A stretch of DNA of 51,367 bases from positions 1 through 51,367 of the forward strand of contig JAUYJN010000040.1 in assembly GCA_030700255.1 (NCBI GenBank), read 5' to 3'. Position numbers and translations under genes: made by a program. Below, piece after piece: positions 36,443-45,352 of the stretch (its first letter is position 1; each line of letters begins with the position of its first letter). This DNA is from Candidatus Peregrinibacteria bacterium (lineage in GTDB: Bacteria; Patescibacteriota; Gracilibacteria; UBA1369; JABINC01). Under the pieces are notes generated by a model, which had not been told where the DNA came from, ran no database searches, and worked only from the letters and a program-made list of their open reading frames with translations.

Positions 36443-38292
36443 TTATTACTTTCGGTGTTTTCAGAAGACACATTTATAGCTTCGCCTTGGATTACTTCTA
36501 TTTTAATGTTCTCTGGGACAGCTGGTAGGTTAGGGGCCCAGCTTGGCCATGTACTTATGTTCACTTTGTTTATCTCCGGGAGATTTTGGATGTAGTCAGC
36601 GGCTTCTTTTTTACTTTTGCCGATGACATGTTCTTTTATTTTTTTAATAAGCCTTTGTCCGGTTTCACTGTCCGGATTGATGTCGAATTCTTCGATGCCT
36701 TTTATTGAGGCGGTTATTTTTATAATTCCGGTTTGCTTGTCTATATCAGCTATGTCATAAGCAAATGATTGATCATATATATATACGAGTCGTTTATCAG
36801 GGCTTTTGTGAGTCTGTAAATCTTGACGAAGGATGTTCATTACTTCATTGAAATTGTATGCGATTCCGGTGACTTTGACCTCTCCTGATACGTCAAATTC
36901 TTGCAATTCTTTATCGATGAGGTCAGGTGCGACGGTGTATTTGGGTTCTGAGAAGGTTAGTACAAATGAATCCTCCATTAATTTTAAATTGGTGTTTTTG
37001 AGACTGTTATCCATCTCGATTTTATCTCGTAGCGCACTGACAGCATCAGATTTCATGACTTCCAATAACTTTTCTTTTGAGGCACTTATGTCTTCCTTCA
37101 CCACTCGTGGTGAACTTATGCTTTCTCCACCTGTAAAGTTGAATTTACTCTCTCCATAAAGTAGATTTTGACTTTCTTTGGAAAGGCCCGGTACGAAAAA
37201 ATGAGAAGGTCCTATATTACCTTTGTCACCTATAACTTGTCCGTAGGCATCTTCAATATCAGCAACGACACTTACAGCGAGTTCTCCCGGTACGCTGTCT
37301 GCATAAGCACTTCTATTCTCGCGTATCTTCGGAATCTCTCTGCTAGCTGGGATTATGGCATCCGTTTTTATACGGAATACGAGGCCATCCTCTGTTTGGA
37401 ATCGAGTATCTTTTACGAGTGGCCAGTTGTGATTACTTTTATTGATTATAGTTATTTCCCCGGAAGAATTTGATCCTTCAAAAAGGTGTCCTGTAGAACT
37501 ATATTGTATTGTTTTATTGATTGTTTCTTCTACTTTGTAGGTTTCTATAATATTGCCTGGAGAGGTGCTAAATAACCGAGGGTTACGTGTTTTGTCTGCA
37601 AGAGTTATATTTACACTTCTCTGTAGAGTGTTTGGGCTTGTTGTGAGCTCGATCAGAGCTCCGGGCAAAGCAAAATAGGCGATCAAGGTAAAGAGTCCAA
37701 TACTTGCTATGATCAATGTTGAGAATGCTCGCTTGCTCGGTGTAACGAATACTAGTTTCCTGTCATTTTGTTTCCCGATTTTTTCTGTGATCTTAGTTAT
37801 ATTTGTCAAAAGGTCGAACTTGCTACTTGCATTGTCGCGGGTTTTTTTAACGATTTCTATTATAGATAATTTTTTTAGTCTGCGCCGTTTTGGGTCATCA
37901 TCTAGCTTTTCATTGCTTAGCGCCACCATTGGTTCGTGGACGTTTGTTTTAGTTTTTTGGGTTTGCGTACCTATAAGGTCAGCATCAAGAGAGTCAAAGC
38001 TTTTTATCTCGGCTTGGGCGGCAAGTTTCAATCCAACTGTATCTTTGGTTACGATAAAGAGCTCCTTATCAATATCAACAAGTTTTTTATTTATTATTTT
38101 TAAATTAACAATACTATGAAAAAGTGCGGCCCGTTTTGGTACAACTAAGTATATTTTTTTATTTGGTAGATTTTTGACGCAGTCAAAAATCGTAGTTATT
38201 TCATCATCGATTTCTATATAAACTATCTTTTTTTTTATGGGTGGTCGAACTTTATGGCCACTGCTTATTGGCTTTTCCTCTTCGTTGGTCAT
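36439..38292 (-). CDS. Membrane protein, family sometimes annotated baseplate J-like
   Basis: 617 residues. A cytoplasmic N-terminal domain (KKIVYIEIDDEITTIFDCV, IYLVVPKRAALFHS) precedes a transmembrane helix (about 205-225), and a long extracytoplasmic beta-rich region follows with YKVEETINKTIQYSSTG and DTRFQTEDGLVFRI, the pattern that gives baseplate-J-like hits in CPR genomes. There is no phage context. It lies eight bases after the FtsA/PilM-like gene, so the two probably work together at the membrane. Function unknown. Confidence 0.65.
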   Translation of the reverse strand: MTNEEEKPISSGHKVRPPIKKKIVYIEIDDEITTIFDCVKNLPNKKIYLVVPKRAALFHSIVNLKIINKKLVDIDKELFIVTKDTVGLKLAAQAEIKSFDSLDADLIGTQTQKTKTNVHEPMVALSNEKLDDDPKRRRLKKLSIIEIVKKTRDNASSKFDLLTNITKITEKIGKQNDRKLVFVTPSKRAFSTLIIASIGLFTLIAYFALPGALIELTTSPNTLQRSVNITLADKTRNPRLFSTSPGNIIETYKVEETINKTIQYSSTGHLFEGSNSSGEITIINKSNHNWPLVKDTRFQTEDGLVFRIKTDAIIPASREIPKIRENRSAYADSVPGELAVSVVADIEDAYGQVIGDKGNIGPSHFFVPGLSKESQNLLYGESKFNFTGGESISSPRVVKEDISASKEKLLEVMKSDAVSALRDKIEMDNSLKNTNLKLMEDSFVLTFSEPKYTVAPDLIDKELQEFDVSGEVKVTGIAYNFNEVMNILRQDLQTHKSPDKRLVYIYDQSFAYDIADIDKQTGIIKITASIKGIEEFDINPDSETGQRLIKKIKEHVIGKSKKEAADYIQNLPEINKVNISTWPSWAPNLPAVPENIKIEVIQGEAINVSSENTESNN

Positions 38293-38300
38293 TTTTTTTG

Positions 38301-39548
38301 TTAACTTGTAATCCTTACTACTTTTCGTAGTAAGCTTGATAATACTTTTTCTTCTCCGGTGTATTCTATTCCAAGGTGGGCAAGTGCCATTGGAGTTATA
38401 TCCTGCTGGTCTACTATTTTACCGGTATCATCAGTTAATGAAGTTATATATTTGGGCTTCATGAAGCTTATCTGTGGCTTGCGAGCAAATGGTAACTTTT
38501 TATGCCAGTCACGTGATTCAAGGGCTTCTTTGATTTCCGGAAGTTTAGAGCCACCACCTGAAAGCAATATTCTAGATGGGAAAGTTTCGATATTTTCAAA
38601 TTCACTTAGTGTGAGTAAAACTCCGGCAAGCCATACTTCGCTGTCGCTCCGCATGGCCTCTCGCACAATCTTACTGGATTGTTGTTCGAGCTGCTCCTCT
38701 GAATAGGCGATTTTTATATCTTCGGCTTCATCAAAAGATATGTTCAATTCTTGACTTAATCTTTTGGTAAAACTCCTTCCGCCAAGGCTAAACATCTTTG
38801 TTCCTTCGAGACTGCCATCTGCAACGATTGCAATATCCGTAGTGCCACCTCCGATATCTATAAATATAGTGCTCATATGTCCGCCATCTTCATTTGGTAT
38901 GGATCGTGAGATTGCATATGGCTCAGAAGTTATTGCAAGTAGCTCCATATCTAGTTCGGCAGCTATGGTTTGCAAAGCACCATAATGAATTAATGGTGAA
39001 AATGCATTAAATACATTCATAGTTATTTCCTTCCCTTCAAACCCTATTGGGTTTGAGACTTTGTATCCGTCTATGCGGACATCAACGATTGCCGCATTTA
39101 CGAGTTTGACATCTATCTCATTGTAACCGGTTTCATATGCGAGTTCTTCACGAGCTTTGTCGTAGGCTTTCCACTGTACTTTGTGTACGATATTTTTTAG
39201 CTCATCTATATTTATCTTTGTTTCCGGTGATTTGCGGATGTAGGTGATTTTTGTTGTGATACCTTTGACAAGTTCGCCGGCAACGCCAAGTATCAATTGG
39301 CCCGGCATAACGTCAGCAATTCTTTCCGCATTTTTGATAGCGGTATTACAATTTTTAATAACAGCAGCTATGTCGGTAATAGCGCCACTTTGCATGTCGC
39401 CCAATTTTTGACGACATTTACCAATTCCTATTATTTTACCTTTGTTGCCATCGGTCTCATATATCAAAGCTTTTACGGATTCTGTCCCGATATCTAGGGC
39501 GAGTACATGATATTTTTCCGAGCGATTTTTCTTAAAAAGATTAAGCAT
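38301..39548 (-). CDS. FtsA/PilM-type actin-like ATPase
   Basis: About 415 residues of the actin/Hsp70 ATPase fold: phosphate-1 DIGTESVKALIYE, an inserted SHS2-like domain (SPETKINIDELKNIV ...), phosphate-2 FIDIGGGTTDIAIV and adenosine motif ILLSGGGSKLPEI. The family includes cell-division FtsA and type IV pilus PilM, and sequence alone does not decide between them. No ftsZ or pilN/pilO homologs are adjacent; the neighbours are an unusual anchored protein and a lipoprotein. The ATG at 39548 is preferred: the longer frame would overlap the lipoprotein gene. Confidence 0.85.
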   Translation of the reverse strand: MLNLFKKNRSEKYHVLALDIGTESVKALIYETDGNKGKIIGIGKCRQKLGDMQSGAITDIAAVIKNCNTAIKNAERIADVMPGQLILGVAGELVKGITTKITYIRKSPETKINIDELKNIVHKVQWKAYDKAREELAYETGYNEIDVKLVNAAIVDVRIDGYKVSNPIGFEGKEITMNVFNAFSPLIHYGALQTIAAELDMELLAITSEPYAISRSIPNEDGGHMSTIFIDIGGGTTDIAIVADGSLEGTKMFSLGGRSFTKRLSQELNISFDEAEDIKIAYSEEQLEQQSSKIVREAMRSDSEVWLAGVLLTLSEFENIETFPSRILLSGGGSKLPEIKEALESRDWHKKLPFARKPQISFMKPKYITSLTDDTGKIVDQQDITPMALAHLGIEYTGEEKVLSSLLRKVVRITS

Positions 39549-39591
39549 GGGGGTGTTGAAGGTAATATTGAATAGGCTCCAAGGGGACTTT

Positions 39592-40173
39592 TTATGAAGT
39601 TGGTACAACTTCAGTTTCACTTTCTGCCTCTGTAGCTGTCTCTGCCTCTACTTCTACTTCTTCCGGCTCATAGGTTCTTATGTATTCAACTGACTCAATA
39701 CACGTTTGTTTAAATTCTTCATTCTCGGTAATTTGTTCACAAATGCTATTGTCTAGGCTTGCTACGGCAACTTTTCTGAAACAAAATTCTTTATCTTTGC
39801 TGCGCGCTATCTCCGAGCAAATCTCTGCATCCTTATTTTTCTCGGCTAGATTTGATAAACATATATATGTCTCAATTTCATTCTCATTATCAAAACATAG
39901 GTCCTTGTGATCAAATTTCACAGCGACGTTCCGTATGCATGTATTACGAACTCCATTTTCTATCTTGTCACATGTTTTTAGTGCCGATTTCTCAGTTTCT
40001 TTTTCAAGAGCGATTTGCATCACGCAACTCCCTTGGGTTAGTGCGCTTTGATAATCTGTATTGCAGGCTTCGATTCTTGCGTTGTCAGTGCCACATGCAG
40101 ACAAAATAAGTGTGGTTACGATAATAAGTGGTAGGATGTAAACGGACATCGAATACTTTTTCATCTTTTTCAA
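39592..40173 (-). CDS. Lipoprotein with repeated Cys motifs
   Basis: 193 residues. Signal sequence with lipobox LILSAC-G, so Cys about 27 is lipidated. The mature part repeats a unit of roughly 30 residues of the form C-x-x-I/V...C-x-x-x-V-A (for example DLCFDNENEIETYICLSNLA, AEICSEIARSKDKEFCFRKV, SICEQITENEEFKQTC), giving paired cysteines that may form disulfides or bind a metal. The C-terminus is Glu/Thr-rich and flexible. One unit recurs in the lipoprotein at 28.9 kb. Function unknown. Confidence 0.75.
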   Translation of the reverse strand: MKKMKKYSMSVYILPLIIVTTLILSACGTDNARIEACNTDYQSALTQGSCVMQIALEKETEKSALKTCDKIENGVRNTCIRNVAVKFDHKDLCFDNENEIETYICLSNLAEKNKDAEICSEIARSKDKEFCFRKVAVASLDNSICEQITENEEFKQTCIESVEYIRTYEPEEVEVEAETATEAESETEVVPTS

Positions 40174-40226
40174 GGTTAGAATTATGATATAGTCAGTACA
40201 GGAGTTTTACCTATTATTCACTCTTT

Positions 40227-41075
40227 ATGCAAGTTAAATTAAGTGCAAATAATATGCCAATAAATGACAAATTTGAGAAGTATATAACATATATTGAGAT
40301 AGATGGCATGAAGATAAGATATGCATCCATTGGTTCTGGTAGGCCACTTTTTATGCTGCATGGGTGGGGTGGGGATTTGCATTCGTGGAAGCCACTGGCA
40401 GGATATTTGTCGAAGAAAAAGTATAAGATATTTAGCTTGGATATGCCTGGCTTTGGCAAGAGTGCTATGCCAAAAAAAGCTTGGTGTATCGCTGATTATT
40501 CAGCTTTTATTGAAAAGTTTGTACAAAAAATTTATACAAAATATGGGTTGAAAGGAGGGTATAATGTTGTAGTTCACTCGTTCGGAGGCCGGGTTATTCT
40601 AAAATTATTTGAAACACCTGGAGATTTAAAGTCTCCGACTTTAAATCGAATAGTGTTTATTGCTCCAGCCGGTATTAAGCATAGTCTCTCATTTAGTAAG
40701 AGAGTCCTGCAAAATATTGCAAAGTTCGGTGCCGGTATTTTCGACTTACCACCACTTCGTTTGTTTAAGCGTTCAGCTCGTAAATTAATGTACGGAATCT
40801 TGCGTGTACATGACTACGAAAACACATCAGGCGTGATGAGGAAAACATTCTTAAACGTTATAGGCGAGGACTTAACCGGCAATCTTGAACAAATAAATTG
40901 TCCAACATTGATAGTTTGGGGCACTGATGATACTTATGTACCGGTTTCTGACGCATACATTATGGATGATAAAATTAAAAATTCCAGCTTAAAAATAATA
41001 AAAGGTGGTCGTCATGGGATCCACAAAACCCACGCAAAAGAAATAGGTGGTTGGATTGATGAATTTATTGGTTAG
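40227..41075 (+). CDS. Alpha/beta hydrolase
   Basis: 282 residues with the hydrolase fold: oxyanion region LHGWGGDLHSW, nucleophile elbow VVHSFGGR (Ser within H-S-F-G-G), a lid region with FSKRVLQNIAKF, the acid WGTDDTYVPVSD, and the catalytic His in GGRHGIHKTH. It likely hydrolyses esters or similar small substrates. An alternative ATG 27 bases downstream begins MPINDKF. The gene is divergent from the Cys-repeat lipoprotein. Confidence 0.9.
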   Translation: MQVKLSANNMPINDKFEKYITYIEIDGMKIRYASIGSGRPLFMLHGWGGDLHSWKPLAGYLSKKKYKIFSLDMPGFGKSAMPKKAWCIADYSAFIEKFVQKIYTKYGLKGGYNVVVHSFGGRVILKLFETPGDLKSPTLNRIVFIAPAGIKHSLSFSKRVLQNIAKFGAGIFDLPPLRLFKRSARKLMYGILRVHDYENTSGVMRKTFLNVIGEDLTGNLEQINCPTLIVWGTDDTYVPVSDAYIMDDKIKNSSLKIIKGGRHGIHKTHAKEIGGWIDEFIG

Positions 41076-41334
41076 AACAGGTTGGGTTTACGAATGGGCA
41101 TTAAATATAGTTGGTTTTTTGTGGAATGCAGCTTTGCCAGACCCACCTTAAGGGTGAATGAAGCGCCACCATGTAATATTTCTAAAAATCGTCCAGTCAA
41201 AACGTCGTATTATGGCTTCTGGGCGCGCATTTTTGAGACTTTTATGTTGACTCAAAATGGTGAGCGTATGGTAAAATTCTCGTAGAGAAATAACTGATTT
41301 TCTCCTTCAAAAGCAATTTCATAATTACACGCTC

Positions 41335-42387
41335 ATGAACCAATTCAAAACAATTTTTCAAAAACAAAATGAAACACAAACATCTAAAGAGCAAATCAAC
41401 ACTCTGCATCTCGAATTCCAAACATACGGTCTCAATGCGAAAGAATGGATACAAAAATGTAAGATGTTACTTCCAAAAATTCAACAACAAGAAGTGTGGC
41501 GAGCCAAGGGATTTGCAAATATTTATGAATATGCGCGCGTGTTTGCTGGTATGAGCACGTATGCGGTCGATGATGCTCTTTGGATTATGAAAAAGCTTGA
41601 TAACAGGCCGATGTTGCAAAAAATTGCGCAGCAAAAAGGGATAAATGCAGTGCGTCCGGTGCTGACAATCGTGACCGAAGAAAGTGAAAAGTTTTGGGCG
41701 ACCAAGACGATGACCATGAGTAAAAACACTTTGGAAACATACGTAAAAGAATACAAAGGTGAAGTGCGGAATATTCCTGTAGAATCAGCTGTGGATAACG
41801 GAAAAGAAACCATGAAGTTAGAAAATGAACCACCGCAGGAATCTTGTACTAGTACGAGTCAGAGTCCTAAAAACCGCATAACAAAGTCAATTTATATGAA
41901 ATTAAATGTGAAAACGATTGAGAGATTGAAAAAAATAAAAGGTGAGAAGGAGTGGGATGAATTTCTAAATTACATGTTGGACTCTGTGGAAAAAGGTCAG
42001 AGTGATGGGGGTTGTGCAAATTTGGATAAGCTTGCGAATCAAGCGTTTGAAGAGCCAAAACCTGAGCCCGTAAATACCGGAAAACGTTATATTCCTGCGA
42101 AGATTAAGAAATATGTTGTTGCAAAAACAAGTGGGCATTGCGCATATCCGGGATGTAGCAAGCCATATGAAATTTTGCATCACACCGAGCGCTTCGCGCT
42201 CGATGGAGCTCATGACCCAGATACCTTAGTGCCACTTTGTAAATCGCATGAACGGCTTGCGCATGCGGGACTAATCGAAGGTGAAGAAGGTGGTGTAATA
42301 AATTGGTGTGTCAGGCTAAATGAGGAGACAAAAAATGCAAAGTACAAAATCGATAAAAAAGTGAATCTGTACTATGTTAGAAAGTAA
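41335..42387 (+). CDS. HNH nuclease-domain protein, copy 2
   Basis: 350 residues, homologous throughout to the copy at 5.5-6.5 kb: helical N-terminal domain (QEVWRAKGFANIYEYARVF), variable linker (about 150-185), second helical part, and C-terminal HNH domain with CAYPGC, ILHHTERFAL, HDPDTLVPLCKSHERLAHAG. The linker DNA (41841-41863) carries a gtactagtac palindrome that matches an intergenic repeat at 21.2 kb. A short Lys-rich tail follows the domain. Target and role unknown. Confidence 0.8.
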   Translation: MNQFKTIFQKQNETQTSKEQINTLHLEFQTYGLNAKEWIQKCKMLLPKIQQQEVWRAKGFANIYEYARVFAGMSTYAVDDALWIMKKLDNRPMLQKIAQQKGINAVRPVLTIVTEESEKFWATKTMTMSKNTLETYVKEYKGEVRNIPVESAVDNGKETMKLENEPPQESCTSTSQSPKNRITKSIYMKLNVKTIERLKKIKGEKEWDEFLNYMLDSVEKGQSDGGCANLDKLANQAFEEPKPEPVNTGKRYIPAKIKKYVVAKTSGHCAYPGCSKPYEILHHTERFALDGAHDPDTLVPLCKSHERLAHAGLIEGEEGGVINWCVRLNEETKNAKYKIDKKVNLYYVRK

Positions 42388-42480
42388 GGTGATCACAAGA
42401 TAAAAACATGTCGCTCAATTAATCATACTCATGCTAGTATACGGAGTGAATGATAGTGAGGAATATTTTAAAGATTAACT

Positions 42481-44091
42481 ATGTTTACGTTTTTAATACT
42501 TCTATACATCTTCTCAAGTTTGAATGGGGCGATATACTACACATACTTGTGGCAGTTGAAGGAGTATCGTCTCGATAGGATGATTGACTCTATGAGGACA
42601 AGGTCTGGACTACATAAGATCATGCCAAATTTTCAGATTGTTAAGGTCTTATTATTGGCTATTGGAATAGGTCATTTTTTCTTTGTAAAAGATATCGGTA
42701 TTTTTTCTTTTTATGCATTATTGGCGCTCTCGCTCGAGTTGTTGGAATTTTTAACTCGAGTAATTTCAAGGCAAGTTTTTCGTCCGAAAAAAACTACTAA
42801 GGCATTTTTGATTACAGCGGGAACATTTTTCTTGATGATGATACTCGGTCTGATCGTAAATTATTCTGTCCTAGAGATAGGGAGAGTTGCTTTGTATATA
42901 CTTGTTATAAGTATTTTGGTGGGTGACTTGAACTCATTGGTTGTATTTTTGTTTCATCCGATAACTGCGCATATGAAGCGTAAGGTTATTTTAAATGCGA
43001 AACGGAAGATGGCTGCGAATAAGATGAAAGTTATAGGAATAACCGGTTCATACGGTAAAAGTAGTACAAAAGAATTTTTGTATCAGATTTTGGAGTCGCA
43101 CTATAAAGGGAAGGTTTTTAAGACTCCCGGAAATACAAACGTAGATATAGGAGTGGCTCAGGAAATCTTGAAGGGACTTAAAACAGAACATGAATATGCG
43201 ATCATCGAGATGGGTGCATACAAAAAAGGTGAGATCAAAGCGATATGTGACATAGTGCATCCGGATATAGGTGTCGTTACGGCTGTTGCCGACCAACATC
43301 TCGCATTATTTGGTTCATTAAAAAACATACAAGAGGCGAAATATGAGTTGATAGAATCGCTTGGTGATGATGGGGTGGCGTTTTTTAATAATGATAGTGA
43401 AGGGGCGAGCGAGCTTTTGAAATGGGCGAGCGGAAGTGACAAAAAGATTATTTCTTATGCCTGCGAAGGTACTGCGAAAGTTATGGCCTTGCATGTAAAT
43501 GTCAAAGAGCGAGAAATTGATTTTGATATTCATGGCGTGCAATTCATGGCACCTGTATTTGGTAAGCAAAATTTACCAAATCTACTTTCGGCAATTTCGG
43601 TTGCACATGAATGCGGTATGACTTTGCAAGAGATATCAAAGGCGGTTCGTAAGATTGAAATGCCTGACGGAATTATGTGTTTAAAAGAATCTGTTTCACG
43701 TGGGGCCGATATTTTTGTGATAGATGATAGTTATAATGCGAACCCGGATGGTGTTCGTGCGGCTCTCGATTATTTGGCGAATTTCAAAGGTTATAAAAAA
43801 ATACTTATTTTCCCGGGTATGCTTGAGCTTGGTGCAAAAACAGATATTGAGCATATAAATGTTGGAGAAAAGATCAGGGCAATTTGTGATTTTTCAGTAT
43901 TTACATCGGAGGATTTTTTGAAACCGATTATGATTGGGCTTGGCCAGGATTATGATGAATCTAAATATATTTTTAGTGATTCCGCAGAGGTGATTTTACA
44001 AGCAATAAAGGGTGTTTCCGAGAATGAAAAAGCTGTGATATTATTTGAGAGCCGTGGCGCTGAGGCTGTAATGCGAGAACTTTTAAAATAA
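42481..44091 (+). CDS. murF: Membrane-anchored MurF-like ligase
   Basis: 536 residues. The first 170 or so form about four transmembrane helices (for example LITAGTFFLMMILGLIVNY), which classical MurF lacks. A Mur-ligase body follows: ATP loop ITGSYGKSSTKE, GNTNVDIGVAQ, IIEMGA, DQHLALFGSLK and DDSYNANPDGVRAALDYL. MurF joins D-Ala-D-Ala (or an analog) to the UDP-MurNAc tripeptide. The downstream aminotransferase and FemX-type genes suggest that the cluster makes or modifies the peptide. The first of three genes with 4-6-base gaps. Confidence 0.9.
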   Translation: MFTFLILLYIFSSLNGAIYYTYLWQLKEYRLDRMIDSMRTRSGLHKIMPNFQIVKVLLLAIGIGHFFFVKDIGIFSFYALLALSLELLEFLTRVISRQVFRPKKTTKAFLITAGTFFLMMILGLIVNYSVLEIGRVALYILVISILVGDLNSLVVFLFHPITAHMKRKVILNAKRKMAANKMKVIGITGSYGKSSTKEFLYQILESHYKGKVFKTPGNTNVDIGVAQEILKGLKTEHEYAIIEMGAYKKGEIKAICDIVHPDIGVVTAVADQHLALFGSLKNIQEAKYELIESLGDDGVAFFNNDSEGASELLKWASGSDKKIISYACEGTAKVMALHVNVKEREIDFDIHGVQFMAPVFGKQNLPNLLSAISVAHECGMTLQEISKAVRKIEMPDGIMCLKESVSRGADIFVIDDSYNANPDGVRAALDYLANFKGYKKILIFPGMLELGAKTDIEHINVGEKIRAICDFSVFTSEDFLKPIMIGLGQDYDESKYIFSDSAEVILQAIKGVSENEKAVILFESRGAEAVMRELLK

Positions 44092-44095
44092 CGTA

Positions 44096-45346
44096 ATGAA
44101 AGAAAATATAAATATAGCATTGTCACCGAATTCTACTGCCAAGGACGTGAAAGAAGCGGCTAAGCAGTTATTTCTTCCATGGAAATGGTTGGCGTGGCGG
44201 AGTGGTCGAAATATTTCAAAACTTGAATCAGAGTTCTGTGGATATTTTAAGGTGCCATATGCATTTGCGCTTAATTCTGGGCGTGAGTCTCTTTATGCAA
44301 TTTTGCAGGCGCTAAAATTTGCAAAGGGAGATGAAATTATTTTGCAGAGTTTCACATGTATGGTCGTTGTAAATTCTATTGTTTGGAATGGGTTAAAGCC
44401 TGTTTATGTCGATATTGATGCGAGTGATTATAATATGAATCCGGATGAATTTGAAAAGAAAATTACGAAACGTACAAAAGTTGTAATGGTGCAGCATACT
44501 TTCGGTGTGCCTGCGAATATGAAGAAAATTCAGGAGATTTGCAAAAGACGAAAATTGATTTTGATAGAGGACTGCGCTCATGCGATGGGTGCGAAATCAA
44601 ACGGTAAATATGTTGGGACTATTGGAGATATAGGTTTTTTTAGCCTTGGTCGTTCAAAGGTGATTTCATGTGTTAGCGGTGGAATGATAGTAACAAAAAA
44701 TGAGAAATATGCGGGAGCGATTAAGGAAATTTTGAAATCTTCGGAATATCCGAGGAACTTAGTGACTGCTAAAAATTTATTTCATCCTATCGCAATGGAG
44801 TGTATAAAAAAGTTGTACAACAAGGGTGTTTTAGGTAAGGTTCTATTGGTTGGTTTGCAGAAGCTTAAGCTGCTAACTATGGAAGTTGAAAAGAGTGAGA
44901 AGAGTGGTGAATTTAAATGTCCATATCCACTCCGAATGAGTAACGCATTGTCAGCGCTCGCTCTCTATCAATTTACAAAGCTAGATCAATTTAATACTCA
45001 TCGTCGAAATTTAGCACAGAAATATTACAATAAACTTAAATCTAAAAAAGGAATTAAAGTGATTGATCCTAATAAATATAAAGGTGCGATATTTTTGAGA
45101 TATCCGGTTTTAATGCCAACAAGAAAAGATATGGATGCGATATTACGTAAAGCAAAAAAATCCTCGATTATTCTTGGAGATTGGTATGCGTCGCCTATTG
45201 CACCGCCGACATGTGCGATGGAAAAAACTTTTTACAATGATGGGGATTGTAAGGTCACGGAGGATATATGTTCTAGGGTTGTAAATTTGCCGACATACAA
45301 TACACTGGACTTGAAACAAGCGGAGAAAATCCTTAAACTTTTTTAA
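44096..45346 (+). CDS. DegT/DnrJ/EryC1/StrS-family PLP aminotransferase
   Basis: 416 residues. Family signatures: LNSGRESLYAILQAL, SFTCMVVVNSI, IEDCAHAMGA and FFSLGRSKVISCVSGGM containing the PLP-binding lysine. These enzymes usually transaminate keto-sugars; in this cluster, between MurF and a FemX-type gene, a cell-wall or surface-sugar role is likely but the substrate is unknown. It starts four bases after murF ends. Confidence 0.9.
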   Translation: MKENINIALSPNSTAKDVKEAAKQLFLPWKWLAWRSGRNISKLESEFCGYFKVPYAFALNSGRESLYAILQALKFAKGDEIILQSFTCMVVVNSIVWNGLKPVYVDIDASDYNMNPDEFEKKITKRTKVVMVQHTFGVPANMKKIQEICKRRKLILIEDCAHAMGAKSNGKYVGTIGDIGFFSLGRSKVISCVSGGMIVTKNEKYAGAIKEILKSSEYPRNLVTAKNLFHPIAMECIKKLYNKGVLGKVLLVGLQKLKLLTMEVEKSEKSGEFKCPYPLRMSNALSALALYQFTKLDQFNTHRRNLAQKYYNKLKSKKGIKVIDPNKYKGAIFLRYPVLMPTRKDMDAILRKAKKSSIILGDWYASPIAPPTCAMEKTFYNDGDCKVTEDICSRVVNLPTYNTLDLKQAEKILKLF

Positions 45347-45352
45347 AATAAA

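Noticed and set aside
36439-38292. A phage baseplate/prophage interpretation of the 617-residue membrane protein
   Set aside because: It has a cytosolic domain and a transmembrane helix, and no phage structural, packaging or lysis gene lies nearby.
41082-41285. 67-codon frame between the hydrolase and HNH copy 2
   Set aside because: Cys- and Trp-rich translation without a hydrophobic or domain pattern and no plausible start context; read as noncoding.
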